Source: Lachnospiraceae bacterium AB2028
GTDB taxonomy: Bacteria > Bacillota > Clostridia > Lachnospirales > Lachnospiraceae
Length of the DNA stretch: 64,000 nt
Assembly (NCBI GenBank): GCA_000621425.1
Contig: KK211275.1
Location: forward strand, 62,001 to 126,000
Direction: 5' to 3'
The notes under the pieces were generated by a model, which was not told where the DNA came from, did not search any database, and saw only the letters and a list, made by a program, of their open reading frames with translations. This document shows, piece after piece, positions 35,290 to 44,404 of the stretch (position 1 is the first letter of the stretch; each line of letters opens with the position of its first letter). Made by a program: the position numbers and the translations under genes.

Positions 35290-36086
35290 AAGAAAGACTG
35301 GATGTTCTTCTTGTAAAAAACGGGCTTGCACCCTCGAGGGAAAAGGCGAAGATAATGATCATGGAAGGCAATGTCTTTGTGGCAGGGCAGCGCGAGGACA
35401 AGGCCGGCAGTACCTTCCCTGAGGATGCTGAGATAGAGGTAAGGGGCAGTAGCTTAAAGTACGTGAGCCGAGGTGGGCTTAAGCTGGAAAAGGCCCTTGC
35501 ATCATTTCCGATTGATTTGAATGATTGTATATGCATGGATATAGGCGCATCCACAGGCGGTTTTACCGACTGTATGCTGCAGAACGGTGCGTCAAAGGTC
35601 TATGCCATAGATGTGGGATACGGGCAGCTGGCATGGAAACTTCGTTCTGATGAACGGGTGGTCTGCATGGAGAAGACCAATTTCCGCTATGTTACGGATG
35701 AGCAGATAAAGGAGCCGGTGGATTTCGCATCCGTGGATGTTTCCTTTATCTCTCTTTCAAAGATCCTTCCGGTGGCATACCCGCTTCTGAAGGAAGACGG
35801 TGAGATGGCCTGCCTTATTAAACCGCAGTTTGAGGCCGGCCGTGAGAAGGTCGGTAAAAAGGGTGTGGTGCGGGATCCGAAGGTACATGAGGAAGTCATT
35901 AATAATGTCTTCGGTTTCGCAGCAGATGCAGGTTTCGCTGTGTGCGGTCTGGAATACTCGCCGGTGAGGGGACCGGAAGGGAATATAGAGTATTTGATGT
36001 ACCTGCGGAAGAATGCGGGTGAGAATGGTGGCTTTGACAAGGATATGATTAGCGCTATAGTCAGCAGGGCACATGAGAGCTTATAA
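35286..36086 (+). CDS. tlyA: TlyA-family S4/FtsJ rRNA methyltransferase (hemolysin A family)
   Basis: The protein has an N-terminal S4 RNA-binding domain (about 1-60, RLDVLLVKNGLAPSREKAK) and an FtsJ-type methyltransferase domain (about 80-250) with MDIGASTGGFTDCMLQNGA as the SAM loop. TlyA in mycobacteria 2'-O-methylates 16S and 23S rRNA; members in Clostridia are assigned by similarity only. Length 266. The start overlaps the dxs stop. After it comes a 304-bp gene-free stretch holding a repeat element, then nadK, which normally follows more closely. Confidence 0.93.
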   Translation: MKERLDVLLVKNGLAPSREKAKIMIMEGNVFVAGQREDKAGSTFPEDAEIEVRGSSLKYVSRGGLKLEKALASFPIDLNDCICMDIGASTGGFTDCMLQNGASKVYAIDVGYGQLAWKLRSDERVVCMEKTNFRYVTDEQIKEPVDFASVDVSFISLSKILPVAYPLLKEDGEMACLIKPQFEAGREKVGKKGVVRDPKVHEEVINNVFGFAADAGFAVCGLEYSPVRGPEGNIEYLMYLRKNAGENGGFDKDMISAIVSRAHESL

Positions 36087-36107
36087 TAATTCAGTGACAA
36101 ATGATGC

Positions 36108-36308
36108 GTTCTTTGCCACATCTGTATGCCGCAATAACACGAGGTTCTAACCGACGAGTCGGTTAGAACTCGCTACCTTCGTTTTGCTGCGTCCTATTCG
36201 GACTGTGCTTTGGCTCCTAATAAAGCGGGGCGCGTCGCACCGCCGACGGACTTGCAAAACTTCAGTCGCTTGCTACCGTTTTGCCTAGCATACAGACGGG
36301 CAAAGAAC
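36108..36308. repeat. 201-bp non-coding element with imperfect terminal inverted repeats (MITE-like or structured RNA)
   Basis: This fills the 304-bp gap between tlyA and nadK. The ends are inverted repeats of 22 and 21 bp: 36108-36129 reads GTTCTTTGCC, three bases, TCTGTATGC, and 36288-36308 is its reverse complement with two bases in the middle. Inside are a perfect 12-bp palindrome, GTTCTAACCGAC (36144-36155) and GTCGGTTAGAAC (36158-36169), and GTTTTGC/GCAAAAC segments near 36180, 36254 and 36278 that can pair. A GCTACC-TTTTGC module occurs twice. I see no plausible ORF, no transposase and no obvious target-site duplication. Either strand's RNA could fold into a branched structure closed by the end repeats. 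The element is richer in CG-containing words than the genes around it. Confidence 0.75.
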
Positions 36309-36390
36309 TTACACTGTGATGAATTTTGAAGACTAACACACTGCATAGTTTCAGCTGTCGTTGGGTGACGTACCAGATATGAGGTGAACT

Positions 36391-37236
36391 GTGAAGAATA
36401 TTTGTATACTGTCCAACAGCATAAAGGATGAGAATTTAGAGCTGGGCAAGAAGATCCGCGGGGATATTGCAAGGCTGGCAGGAGAGGCCGGCATAGAAGG
36501 CATCAATACGCCATTATTAGATCTTTGCGATGATGATGATATCGATACTGAGGGGATAGAGGCTATCATAGTGATCGGAGGCGATGGATCGGTTCTGTCG
36601 GCTGCGAAGCGCACCATAGGGAGCGGCGTGCCTATCATAGGCTTTAATCTGGGGGCTGTGGGCTTCCTTGCGGAGGTTGAGCCTGCGGATATGGAGAATG
36701 CTCTTAAGAGGCTGCTTGAGGATGATATAAAGATTGAAGAACGCATGATGCTGCAGGGGTCAGTATACAGGGAAGGGAAAATTGTGGAGAGCGGTATTGC
36801 CCTTAATGACGTGGTGATATCCAGGCGAGGGGATATGATGTTGTCAGGATACAGCATAAGCGTAAACGGATCATATCTTAGTGACTTCCTGGCTGACGGT
36901 ATCATAATCAGTACCCCTACAGGCTCGACTGCATATAATCTTTCTGCCGGAGGTGCCATAGTAAAGCCTGATGCAAGGCTCATACAGATGACTCCTGTGG
37001 CGGCACATCTTTTAAATAACAGAAGCGTCATTTTTTCCGGAGATGACGAGGTAGCTGTTTCCATACTGCCGAAAGGGCGGCATCCGGTGGCAACCGGTGT
37101 CAGCTTCGACGGCAATCAGCATGTGGTCCTGCAGGAAGGGGACATGGTCAAGGTGACCGCTTCCGGGCAGGTGACACGTATCATTCGTCTTTCTGACGAC
37201 GGATTCCTGCAGATACTTCACAAGAAGATGGTTTGA
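36391..37236 (+). CDS. nadK: NAD kinase
   Basis: NadK phosphorylates NAD to NADP. The 281-residue protein has the catalytic GGDGS motif (G63-G64-D65-G66-S67), GFNLGAVGFLAEVEP and DGIIISTPTGSTAYNLSAGG, all diagnostic. The start is GTG 36391 with GAGGTG at 36381-36386, a short spacing. An upstream promoter is not obvious, so expression may depend on read-through across the repeat element. argR, often found between nadK and recN, is absent. Confidence 0.95.
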   Translation: MKNICILSNSIKDENLELGKKIRGDIARLAGEAGIEGINTPLLDLCDDDDIDTEGIEAIIVIGGDGSVLSAAKRTIGSGVPIIGFNLGAVGFLAEVEPADMENALKRLLEDDIKIEERMMLQGSVYREGKIVESGIALNDVVISRRGDMMLSGYSISVNGSYLSDFLADGIIISTPTGSTAYNLSAGGAIVKPDARLIQMTPVAAHLLNNRSVIFSGDDEVAVSILPKGRHPVATGVSFDGNQHVVLQEGDMVKVTASGQVTRIIRLSDDGFLQILHKKMV

Positions 37237-37250
37237 CGGAGGAAAAATAA

Positions 37251-38933
37251 ATGCTTGAAAGCTTAACAGTAAAGAATTTTGCCCTGATTAAAGAAGCTAA
37301 TGTGGAGTTTACAAAGGGGCTTAATATACTTACGGGCGAAACCGGTGCAGGTAAGTCAGTGGTCATCGGTTCTATAGCGTTGACACTTGGGGAAAAGGCT
37401 GTCAGTGACATCATACGCGAGGGTGCAGAGTATGCTTTTTCGGAGCTTGTTTTCCATGTGGAGGATGAAAAGCTGATTTCAGCCATAAAGGCGCTGGATA
37501 TGCCCATAGAAGAGGATGGAACTATAATACTTAGCAGGAAGATACAGCCGGGCAGGTCTGTGATAAAGGTCTGCGGAGAGACTGTGACATTAAAGCAGAT
37601 GAGGGAACTTTCGTCACTGCTTATAGACATACATGGCCAGCATGAGCACCAGTCTTTGCTTAAAGAAAGCCGTCAGAAGGAGCTTTTAGACCTTTACTGT
37701 GGCGCAGACATGGAAAAGATCCTATCAGAGATAAAGACGGCGTATACGGCCTATAACAGCATCTGCAGCAGGATAGAGGAATTGTCTTTTGATGATGCAT
37801 CCAGACAGAGGGAGCTTAGCCTGGCTGAATATGAGATAAATGAGATAGAGGCTGCAAATATCGTTCCAGGAGAAGAGGAAGAGCTGGAGAAGAGATACAG
37901 GAAGATGAAGAATTCCGGGGCTGTGTTTGAAATCCTTTCCAGGGTAAGGGAGGCTCTTGCGCCGGACGGTGAGGGAGCAGTGGAATATGCCGGAAGGGCT
38001 GTCCATGATATAAATGCTGCACTTGCACTTGACGAGGGGCTTTCGGATATTGCCGGGGAACTTGCTGACTGTGAGGATATGCTTAGGACGGTGGCAAGGG
38101 AGCTGGATGACTATATGGAGGATTCGGAGTTTGACGAGGCCCTGTTCAAAGAGACTGAGGAACGTATGGATGTCCTTAATCATCTGATGTCCAAGTACGG
38201 CGGCTCTACCGAAAAGGTAGCCGAATACCTTGATAAGAGAAGGGCTGAGTATGAAGAATACAAAAATCTGGATGCTGTTCTGGAAAAACTGGGCAAGCAG
38301 AAGGATGAGGCTGAACAGGAACTTAGGAAACTTTGCAAAAATGCCCATGATATGCGTGTGAAACAGGGCACCGCATTGGAGAAGGAGATAACGGTAGTGC
38401 TTACGGACCTTAATTTCCTGAAGGTGTCATTTACGATTGATGTTACGGAGAAGGAAAACTACGGAAGTGACGGAAATGATGATGTCAGGTTCATGATATC
38501 CCTTAATCCCGGGGAGAAGAAAAGGCCTTTGTCTGAAGTGGCCAGCGGCGGCGAGTTGTCGCGTATCATGCTTGCCCTTAAAGCTGTGCTGGCTGACAAG
38601 GATGAGATAGGGACACTTATTTTTGATGAGATAGATACCGGTATATCCGGCAAAACAGCATGGATGGTATCCGAAAAGATGGCGGCCATTGCCAAATCGC
38701 ACCAGACCATATGCATTACGCATCTTCCACAGATTGCAGCCATGGCAGATACTCATTTCTGCATCGAAAAGTCTGAAGTGGATGGAAGGACAGAGACTAA
38801 CATAGGCAGGCTGGATGATGAACAGGCTCTTAATGAGCTTGCAAGGCTTTTGGGCGGAGGCAGCATTACGGATACCGTTATGGCAAACGCAAGGGAGCTT
38901 AAGGCAGAGGCGGTCAGGGTGAAGGCTGGGTGA
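37251..38933 (+). CDS. recN: DNA repair ATPase RecN
   Basis: RecN is an SMC-like ATPase that acts at double-strand breaks. The 560-residue protein has Walker A G29-E-T-G-A-G-K-S36, two long coiled-coil arms (about 140-230 and 270-390), the ABC-type signature VASGGELSRIMLALK and Walker B TLIFDEIDTGISG. GGAGG at 37238-37242 precedes ATG 37251. It ends the housekeeping operon; no clear terminator follows, and the next gene is an AT-rich membrane protein. Confidence 0.96.
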   Translation: MLESLTVKNFALIKEANVEFTKGLNILTGETGAGKSVVIGSIALTLGEKAVSDIIREGAEYAFSELVFHVEDEKLISAIKALDMPIEEDGTIILSRKIQPGRSVIKVCGETVTLKQMRELSSLLIDIHGQHEHQSLLKESRQKELLDLYCGADMEKILSEIKTAYTAYNSICSRIEELSFDDASRQRELSLAEYEINEIEAANIVPGEEEELEKRYRKMKNSGAVFEILSRVREALAPDGEGAVEYAGRAVHDINAALALDEGLSDIAGELADCEDMLRTVARELDDYMEDSEFDEALFKETEERMDVLNHLMSKYGGSTEKVAEYLDKRRAEYEEYKNLDAVLEKLGKQKDEAEQELRKLCKNAHDMRVKQGTALEKEITVVLTDLNFLKVSFTIDVTEKENYGSDGNDDVRFMISLNPGEKKRPLSEVASGGELSRIMLALKAVLADKDEIGTLIFDEIDTGISGKTAWMVSEKMAAIAKSHQTICITHLPQIAAMADTHFCIEKSEVDGRTETNIGRLDDEQALNELARLLGGGSITDTVMANARELKAEAVRVKAG

Positions 38934-39013
38934 ACACTTGCTTTTACTGATTTTTCTTTTGGATGTGCTAAAATTTAGTAGCTGTGAGTTTATAGAATTA
39001 AAGAGGAAATATA

Positions 39014-40651
39014 ATGGAGCTTGATAAGAATAGGTTATTTAAAATTTTATTTCCATGGGCAATAAGCCTAATTCCAGTGCTATTTGCTTTTTTTTGTTGT
39101 GTAATAAAGTCGGGTTATTTTGTCGACGAGTATTATTCCTATGGCTTTGCAAATAGTTCTAAGGGGTTTAGTCTGATAGAAGTTTTTGATGGGAATCTTG
39201 TTGATAAAATCATAACAACAGATGATCTTGTCAGCTATATTACAGTGGATAGGGGAGAGGCATTTTCATATGGCTTTATTTCAAGAAATTGTTCGGATGA
39301 CATGACCCCGCCGTTGTATTTTTTTATCTTGCATACAATATGTTCTTTTTTTCCGGGGATGTTCTCAAAATGGTTTGGATTAGGTATTAATCTGGTTTCG
39401 TATTATTTCATTATGTTGTTCCTATATAAAACAGCTGATATCATTTTTCAAAGCAAATGGGTATCAACAATAGTGGTGTTTTGCTATGGATTTAGCTTGG
39501 GGGGGTTAGATTGTGTTACATATATCAGAATGTATGCATTTGTAACAATGCTAACTGTTCTATTGACATATTTGGCGATGAAAAATATAGGTGAAGAAAA
39601 AAAATACTGTTCGATTTTAGTGGGTCTTGTAATCTATGTTGGATTTATGACTCAGTATAATTTTGGAATTTACGCTTTTTTTGTATGTGCAACTACATGT
39701 ATTGCGTTACTGTATCAAAGAAAATTTAAACAGTTATTAATTTGGGGCACAAGTTCAATAACGGGTGTGCTACTTTTCCTGGTTACATGGCCTTCTTTTT
39801 GGCTTCAGACAACCAATATTTTAGTTGGCGAAAATAATTACAAACCAGATTTGGGTTTTTGGGGAACACTATACCGTTGGGTAAGCATATTATCAAATCG
39901 AGTAAAAATAGAAATGATTATTTTATGTATTCTTATTTGCGTAATAATAATTTTTAGATGTGTTTTTAAAGTTAAGCCTGGTTTTATGAGTAATGGAGAG
40001 CATAAGCGGATAATGATTATAGAGTATTGTGTGCTGGCGGTTAGTTTTATTTTAGGGATAGCTGTTATTACACATTTTTCACTTTTTTACACCGAACGGT
40101 ATTGCTATATATTAATGCCGTTATTTGCTTTGTTGATGGGCTTGCCTTTAACTGTTTTTCATAAACAATACATCATATTTATGCAAATGAAGAAAAAGGT
40201 GATTAGCGTCAGTTATTTAGGTGCACTAATTGCTTTAGTAACGGTAATAGGCAGTGTAAGGTTTGATAAAATGTCTTTTTTGTATATGGAAAATCCAGAA
40301 AATCTTTCGGTTATAAAAAGTTTTGAATCATGCCCTTGCTTTTTTGTAAATACAAATTACGCAAAGGCAATAACAGGCGCCTTTGATTATCTTGCTTTGT
40401 TTAGGGAGTTTTATGTAACTGATGAGCTTAACGCTGAGGCTTATCGTTCGTATGTTGGAAATTATGCTGTTAATGACGCAATCATTGTATTTGTTGACTT
40501 TGATCCTATTTTTTCTAGCGGTTTAGATGGAGATAAAGTGATAGTTGATTTTATAGGTGAGGGACTGTTTGATAATGCTATTGGAATAGTCGAACTGGAT
40601 TCATCAAATGTCTACTTGTTATACAACGACGGCTATTTGAGCGATTTCTAA
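39014..40651 (+). CDS. polytopic membrane protein, probable GT-C (PMT/ArnT-like) glycosyltransferase
   Basis: This 545-residue protein has roughly ten or more membrane helices. The first extracytoplasmic loop carries V37-D38-E39-YYSYGFAN, and a later loop DMTPPLYFFILH resembles the HPPLYY motif of GT39-type enzymes. Those enzymes use polyprenyl-phosphate sugars and a loop-1 acidic residue. The last roughly 130 residues are mostly extracytoplasmic. The gene is far richer in A/T than recN and glgA on either side, with many TTT and ATT codons, suggesting acquisition or different selection. The start at ATG 39014 has AGAGGAA at 39002-39008. Function beyond a GT-C-like enzyme is not established. 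Confidence 0.7.
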   Translation: MELDKNRLFKILFPWAISLIPVLFAFFCCVIKSGYFVDEYYSYGFANSSKGFSLIEVFDGNLVDKIITTDDLVSYITVDRGEAFSYGFISRNCSDDMTPPLYFFILHTICSFFPGMFSKWFGLGINLVSYYFIMLFLYKTADIIFQSKWVSTIVVFCYGFSLGGLDCVTYIRMYAFVTMLTVLLTYLAMKNIGEEKKYCSILVGLVIYVGFMTQYNFGIYAFFVCATTCIALLYQRKFKQLLIWGTSSITGVLLFLVTWPSFWLQTTNILVGENNYKPDLGFWGTLYRWVSILSNRVKIEMIILCILICVIIIFRCVFKVKPGFMSNGEHKRIMIIEYCVLAVSFILGIAVITHFSLFYTERYCYILMPLFALLMGLPLTVFHKQYIIFMQMKKKVISVSYLGALIALVTVIGSVRFDKMSFLYMENPENLSVIKSFESCPCFFVNTNYAKAITGAFDYLALFREFYVTDELNAEAYRSYVGNYAVNDAIIVFVDFDPIFSSGLDGDKVIVDFIGEGLFDNAIGIVELDSSNVYLLYNDGYLSDF

Positions 40652-40740
40652 GCTATATTTAGATGCGTTTGCCGTTGACTTTTCTATAGCATGGAAAGAG
40701 ATATGCATATAAAATACTTTAATAAATCAAGTATATATTA

Positions 40741-40848
40741 TATAATTATTTTTAGACTATATCGGCAATGGGGGGATTGTCGGATGAAATTTGAGGGGAT
40801 GAGTCTTTTCCTAGACTCATTTCGGAAGATACGGAGGGTTACAGCAAA
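40741..40848 (+). promoter_or_regulatory. glgA promoter -10 box and structured leader
   Basis: TATAAT at 40741-40746 lies in a very AT-rich stretch with a poor -35 (TTTAAT, 40718-40723). The likely leader of about 95 nt has two hairpins. One is CGGCAAT (40763-40769) with ATTGTCG (40776-40782), closing a loop of six G residues. The other is ATGAGTCT (40799-40806) with AGACTCAT (40813-40820), ending 12 bases before GGAGGG (40832-40837). The rest of the 197-bp gap (40652-40740) holds nothing I can name. Confidence 0.5.
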
Positions 40849-42303
40849 ATGAAAAACATCTTATTTATCGCATCAGAGGGTGTTCCTTTTATCAAGACCG
40901 GAGGCCTTGCTGATGTAGTGGGTTCCCTGCCTAAGTGCGTTGACAAGCGCTACTTTGATGTAAGGGTGATAATGCCTAAATATACCTGTATGAAGCAGGA
41001 GATGAAGGACCTGATGAAGTATAAGACGCACTTCTATATGGACTTTCATTGGAATAACGAGTATGTAGGCATACTTGAGGCCGAGTATGACGGCGTGAAG
41101 TATTATTTCATAGATAATGAGATGATGTTCGGCGGATTTAAGCCTTACAGCGGAAATGTTTATGATGATATCGTAAAGTTCTCATTCTTTTCAAAGGCGG
41201 CTCTTTCCGCAATCCCGCTTCTTGATTTTGAACCTGATCTTATCCATTGCCATGACTGGCAGACAGGACTTGTTCCCGTTTACCTTAAGGAGAGATTTTC
41301 TGACAATCCCATGTTCTCAAGAATGAAGTCAGTAATGACCATCCATAACCTTAAGTTTCAGGGCAAGTGGGATGTAAAGGATGTGCGTGATATAACAGGT
41401 ATACCTGCAAGTTTCTTTACCCCGGATAAGCTGGAGGCGTATAAGGATGCAAACCTTTTAAAAGGCGGCCTGGTATATGCTGATGCTATAACCACTGTGA
41501 GTGATACTTATGCAGAGGAGATTAAGACTCCTTTCTATGGTGAAGGCCTTGACGGTCTGCTCAGAGCCCGTTCCGGCAGCTTAAGAGGTATCGTCAACGG
41601 TATCGATTATGAGGACTACGACCCTTCCAGGGATAAGTACATAGAGTATAAGTATGACGCAAAGAATTTCCGCAAGGAAAAGATAAAGAATAAGAGGGCT
41701 CTCCAGAAGCAGCTGGGATTAGACCAGGATGACAAGGTCATGATGATCGGTATCGTATCGAGACTTACCGACCAGAAGGGCTTTGACCTTATCGCATATA
41801 TCATGGATGAGCTCTGTCAGGACGCCGTACAGATAGTTGTTCTGGGAACGGGCGAGGAGCGTTATGAGAATATGTTCCGCCACTTTGACTGGAAGTATGG
41901 CAATAAGGTATCGGCAAATATCTACTATTCCGAGGAGCTTTCACATAGGATATATGCAGCCTGTGATGCTTTCCTTATGCCCAGCCTTTTTGAGCCCTGC
42001 GGACTTTCACAGCTTATGGCTCTCAGATATGGCACAGTGCCTATCGTAAGAGAGACCGGCGGACTTAAGGATACAGTTCAGCCCTACAATGAATTTGACA
42101 GCACCGGTACAGGATTCTCATTTATGAACTACAATGCTCATGAGATGTTAGCATCAATCAGGTATGCTGAGCGCATCTACTATGACAAGAGACGCGAGTG
42201 GAACAAGATGATAGACAGGGCTATGGCAGCAGATTTCTCATGGCATGTATCCGCTGAGAAGTACCAGGAGATGTACGACTGGCTGATAGGAGATAAGGCC
42301 TGA
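40849..42303 (+). CDS. glgA: glycogen synthase (ADP-glucose type)
   Basis: GlgA (GT5) extends alpha-1,4-glucan from ADP-glucose. The 484-residue protein opens ILFIASEGVPFIK16-TGGLADVVGSLP, the ADP-glucose-binding KTGGL motif, and has HDWQTGLVPVYLKE, GIVNGIDYEDYDP and the C-terminal EPCGLSQLMALRYGTVPIVRETGGLKDT. The gene stands alone: no glgB, glgC, glgD or glgP is nearby. A structured leader precedes it and a strong hairpin follows. Confidence 0.96.
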   Translation: MKNILFIASEGVPFIKTGGLADVVGSLPKCVDKRYFDVRVIMPKYTCMKQEMKDLMKYKTHFYMDFHWNNEYVGILEAEYDGVKYYFIDNEMMFGGFKPYSGNVYDDIVKFSFFSKAALSAIPLLDFEPDLIHCHDWQTGLVPVYLKERFSDNPMFSRMKSVMTIHNLKFQGKWDVKDVRDITGIPASFFTPDKLEAYKDANLLKGGLVYADAITTVSDTYAEEIKTPFYGEGLDGLLRARSGSLRGIVNGIDYEDYDPSRDKYIEYKYDAKNFRKEKIKNKRALQKQLGLDQDDKVMMIGIVSRLTDQKGFDLIAYIMDELCQDAVQIVVLGTGEERYENMFRHFDWKYGNKVSANIYYSEELSHRIYAACDAFLMPSLFEPCGLSQLMALRYGTVPIVRETGGLKDTVQPYNEFDSTGTGFSFMNYNAHEMLASIRYAERIYYDKRREWNKMIDRAMAADFSWHVSAEKYQEMYDWLIGDKA

Positions 42304-42401
42304 TACACAACTTCCGATAGCAGGTGACCTTTGAGCACAGGTTGGAGCAATTGCTGTTTCGGATGTGTGAAAGAATAGAACCTGCAACGAATAATGAAAA
42401 T

Positions 42402-42434
42402 ATGAGCCGGAAATCTATATGGTTTCCGGCTCAT
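42402..42434. terminator. Strong hairpin after glgA, possible terminator
   Basis: A perfect 12-bp stem, ATGAGCCGGAAA (42402-42413) with TTTCCGGCTCAT (42423-42434), closes a 9-nt loop. No run of Ts follows on the + strand, so termination may be partial. The gap 42304-42507 holds no other feature I can support apart from a small ATCG-A6-CGAT hairpin near 42459. Confidence 0.6.
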
Positions 42435-42507
42435 TATGTGTGATAATAAGGATTGTGTGCATCGAAAAAACGATCCGCAATAATAATTATTTTAAGTTGA
42501 TGATAGT

Positions 42508-44301
42508 ATGGCATACGACGGAATTACGGTAGCGGCCGTTACCGATGAACTGAATAAAAAGCTGACCGGAGGCAGAGTATACAGGATAGCCCAGCCTGAG
42601 AGTGATGCACTTGTTCTGACCATCAGGGCACAGAGCGGCCAGTACCGGCTGCTGCTTTCGGCTGATGCATCCCTCCCCTTGGTTTATCTTACGGAAGAGA
42701 ACAGGAAGAATCCACTTAACGCACCGGGATTCTGCATGCTGCTCAGGAAATATATCCAGAACGCAAAAATACTGGCGGTTACCCAGCCGGGGCTTGAACG
42801 CGTGATCCGCATTGAGATGGAACATATGGATGAAATGGGGGATATGCGCAAGCTCTGCCTCATTACGGAAATCATGGGGAAGCACAGCAATATCATACTT
42901 ACGGATGATAATGATGAGATAATCGACAGTATAAAGCGTATCTCAAATCTTGTGAGTTCTGTCAGGGAAGTGCTGCCCGGCAGAAAATATTTCATACCGG
43001 AGACCAGAGGAAGGCTGGATCCAATGCAAGTTAAAGCCGGCGCCTTTCTGGATATGCCGGAATTGATGAATATGCCTGTTCACAAGGCTCTGACATCATA
43101 TATAGGAATTTCCAACACTTCTGCAGCTGAATTTATAAGAATAGCAGGGGCCGATGGTGACAGGATAGTTAAGGACCTTAATGCTGATGAAAAGGAAAGT
43201 CTGGAAAGCGTTTTTTCATCGGCAATGGAAAAGATCCGTACCGGTGACTTTTCGCCGGTGGTCTATTATCAGGACAGTGTGCCTGCTGAGTATGCAGCTA
43301 TTGATACGGGGATGTATCCGGAGAAGAAAACAGGCTATGGCATGTCGGAAACGCTGGAACTTTTCTACAGGGAAAAGGAACTCCATGTCCGCATCAGACA
43401 GAGAAGTGCAGAGCTCAGGCGTGCGGTACAGACTGCCACGGAGCGCGTATCTAAGAAACTGGGGCTGCAGGAAAAGCAGTGCCGTGATACGGAAAAGAGG
43501 GAGAAAAACAGGCTTTACGGAGAGCTTATAAGGGCATATGCATATCAGATAGAGGAAGGTGCGAAAGTTTGCGTCTTGCAGGATTACAATACCGGTGAGA
43601 ATGTAAGCATAAGTCTTGATCCTGCATTATCTCCCCAGGATAATGCAAATAAGTATTTTGATAAATACAAGAAGCAGAAAAGGACTTATGAGGCACTTTC
43701 AGTATATATACAGCAGTCCATGAAGGCACTCGAGCATCTTGAGAGCATACAGGTGGCGCTGGACCTGGCACAGAATGAGGATGACCTGAAGGAAATCAGA
43801 CAAGAACTCAGTGAGGCCGGTTATATAAGTGCGGATAAGGGCGCACCAGGCAGGAACGGCAAGTGCGCTTCCGGAAAGAATAAAGGGAAAAATGGGGGAG
43901 CAAAATCCAAGGGGCTTTGCTCTGCACCGTTACATTATGTGACGGAAGACGGATATCATATTTATGTGGGCAAGAATAACCATCAGAATGAATATATAAC
44001 ATTTGAATTGGCAAACGGCGGAGATATGTGGTTCCATGCTAAGAAGATCCCCGGCTCCCATGTGGTCGTTAAGACTGACGGGACGGAACTTCCGGACAGT
44101 GTATATGAAACTGCGGCTGCGGTTGCGGCATATTATTCCAAAGCAGGAACCCAGGGCAAAGTGGATGTGGATTATACCATCAGAAAGAATCTGAAAAAGA
44201 CACCCGGGGGAGCTCCGGGATTTGTGATCTATCATACCAACTATTCAATGACGGTGAAGCCGTCGCTTGAAGGAGTAAGGGTGGCGGAAGGCGGGCAGTA
44301 A
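42508..44301 (+). CDS. rqcH: ribosome quality-control protein RqcH (NFACT family)
   Basis: RqcH (Rqc2/NEMF homologue) binds stalled 50S subunits and recruits tRNA-Ala to add C-terminal alanine tails. The 597-residue protein has the NFACT-N domain (YDGITVAAVTDEL onward), a central coiled coil (about 290-420) and the NFACT-R/DUF814 domain with YHIYVGKNNHQNEYITF, GDMWFHAKKIPGSHVV and KVDVDYTIRKNLKKTPGGAPG. At the position of the conserved Asp-Arg pair the sequence reads E97-R98. A lysine/glycine-rich stretch (about 450-470) lies between the coiled coil and NFACT-R. Older annotations call it fibronectin-binding protein. Confidence 0.93.
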   Translation: MAYDGITVAAVTDELNKKLTGGRVYRIAQPESDALVLTIRAQSGQYRLLLSADASLPLVYLTEENRKNPLNAPGFCMLLRKYIQNAKILAVTQPGLERVIRIEMEHMDEMGDMRKLCLITEIMGKHSNIILTDDNDEIIDSIKRISNLVSSVREVLPGRKYFIPETRGRLDPMQVKAGAFLDMPELMNMPVHKALTSYIGISNTSAAEFIRIAGADGDRIVKDLNADEKESLESVFSSAMEKIRTGDFSPVVYYQDSVPAEYAAIDTGMYPEKKTGYGMSETLELFYREKELHVRIRQRSAELRRAVQTATERVSKKLGLQEKQCRDTEKREKNRLYGELIRAYAYQIEEGAKVCVLQDYNTGENVSISLDPALSPQDNANKYFDKYKKQKRTYEALSVYIQQSMKALEHLESIQVALDLAQNEDDLKEIRQELSEAGYISADKGAPGRNGKCASGKNKGKNGGAKSKGLCSAPLHYVTEDGYHIYVGKNNHQNEYITFELANGGDMWFHAKKIPGSHVVVKTDGTELPDSVYETAAAVAAYYSKAGTQGKVDVDYTIRKNLKKTPGGAPGFVIYHTNYSMTVKPSLEGVRVAEGGQ

Positions 44302-44404
44302 AAAGAGTGATTCGTATTTTTTGATGGAAAAGCGTATAATAACGGAGTAAATAGATACTGTTTTATCTGGATGCCAAGGATATACGACAGGATGGGACAT
44401 TTTT

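Noticed and set aside
36194-36472. Minus-strand frame spanning the repeat element and the start of nadK
   Set aside because: It crosses from non-coding repeat into the certain nadK coding region and has no ribosome site. I treat it as chance.
40750-40848. Known riboswitch (such as c-di-GMP class) before glgA
   Set aside because: None of the conserved core sequences of classes I know is present; only generic hairpins are visible.
42363-42443. 26-codon frame across the hairpin after glgA
   Set aside because: It consists largely of the inverted repeat and has no ribosome site.
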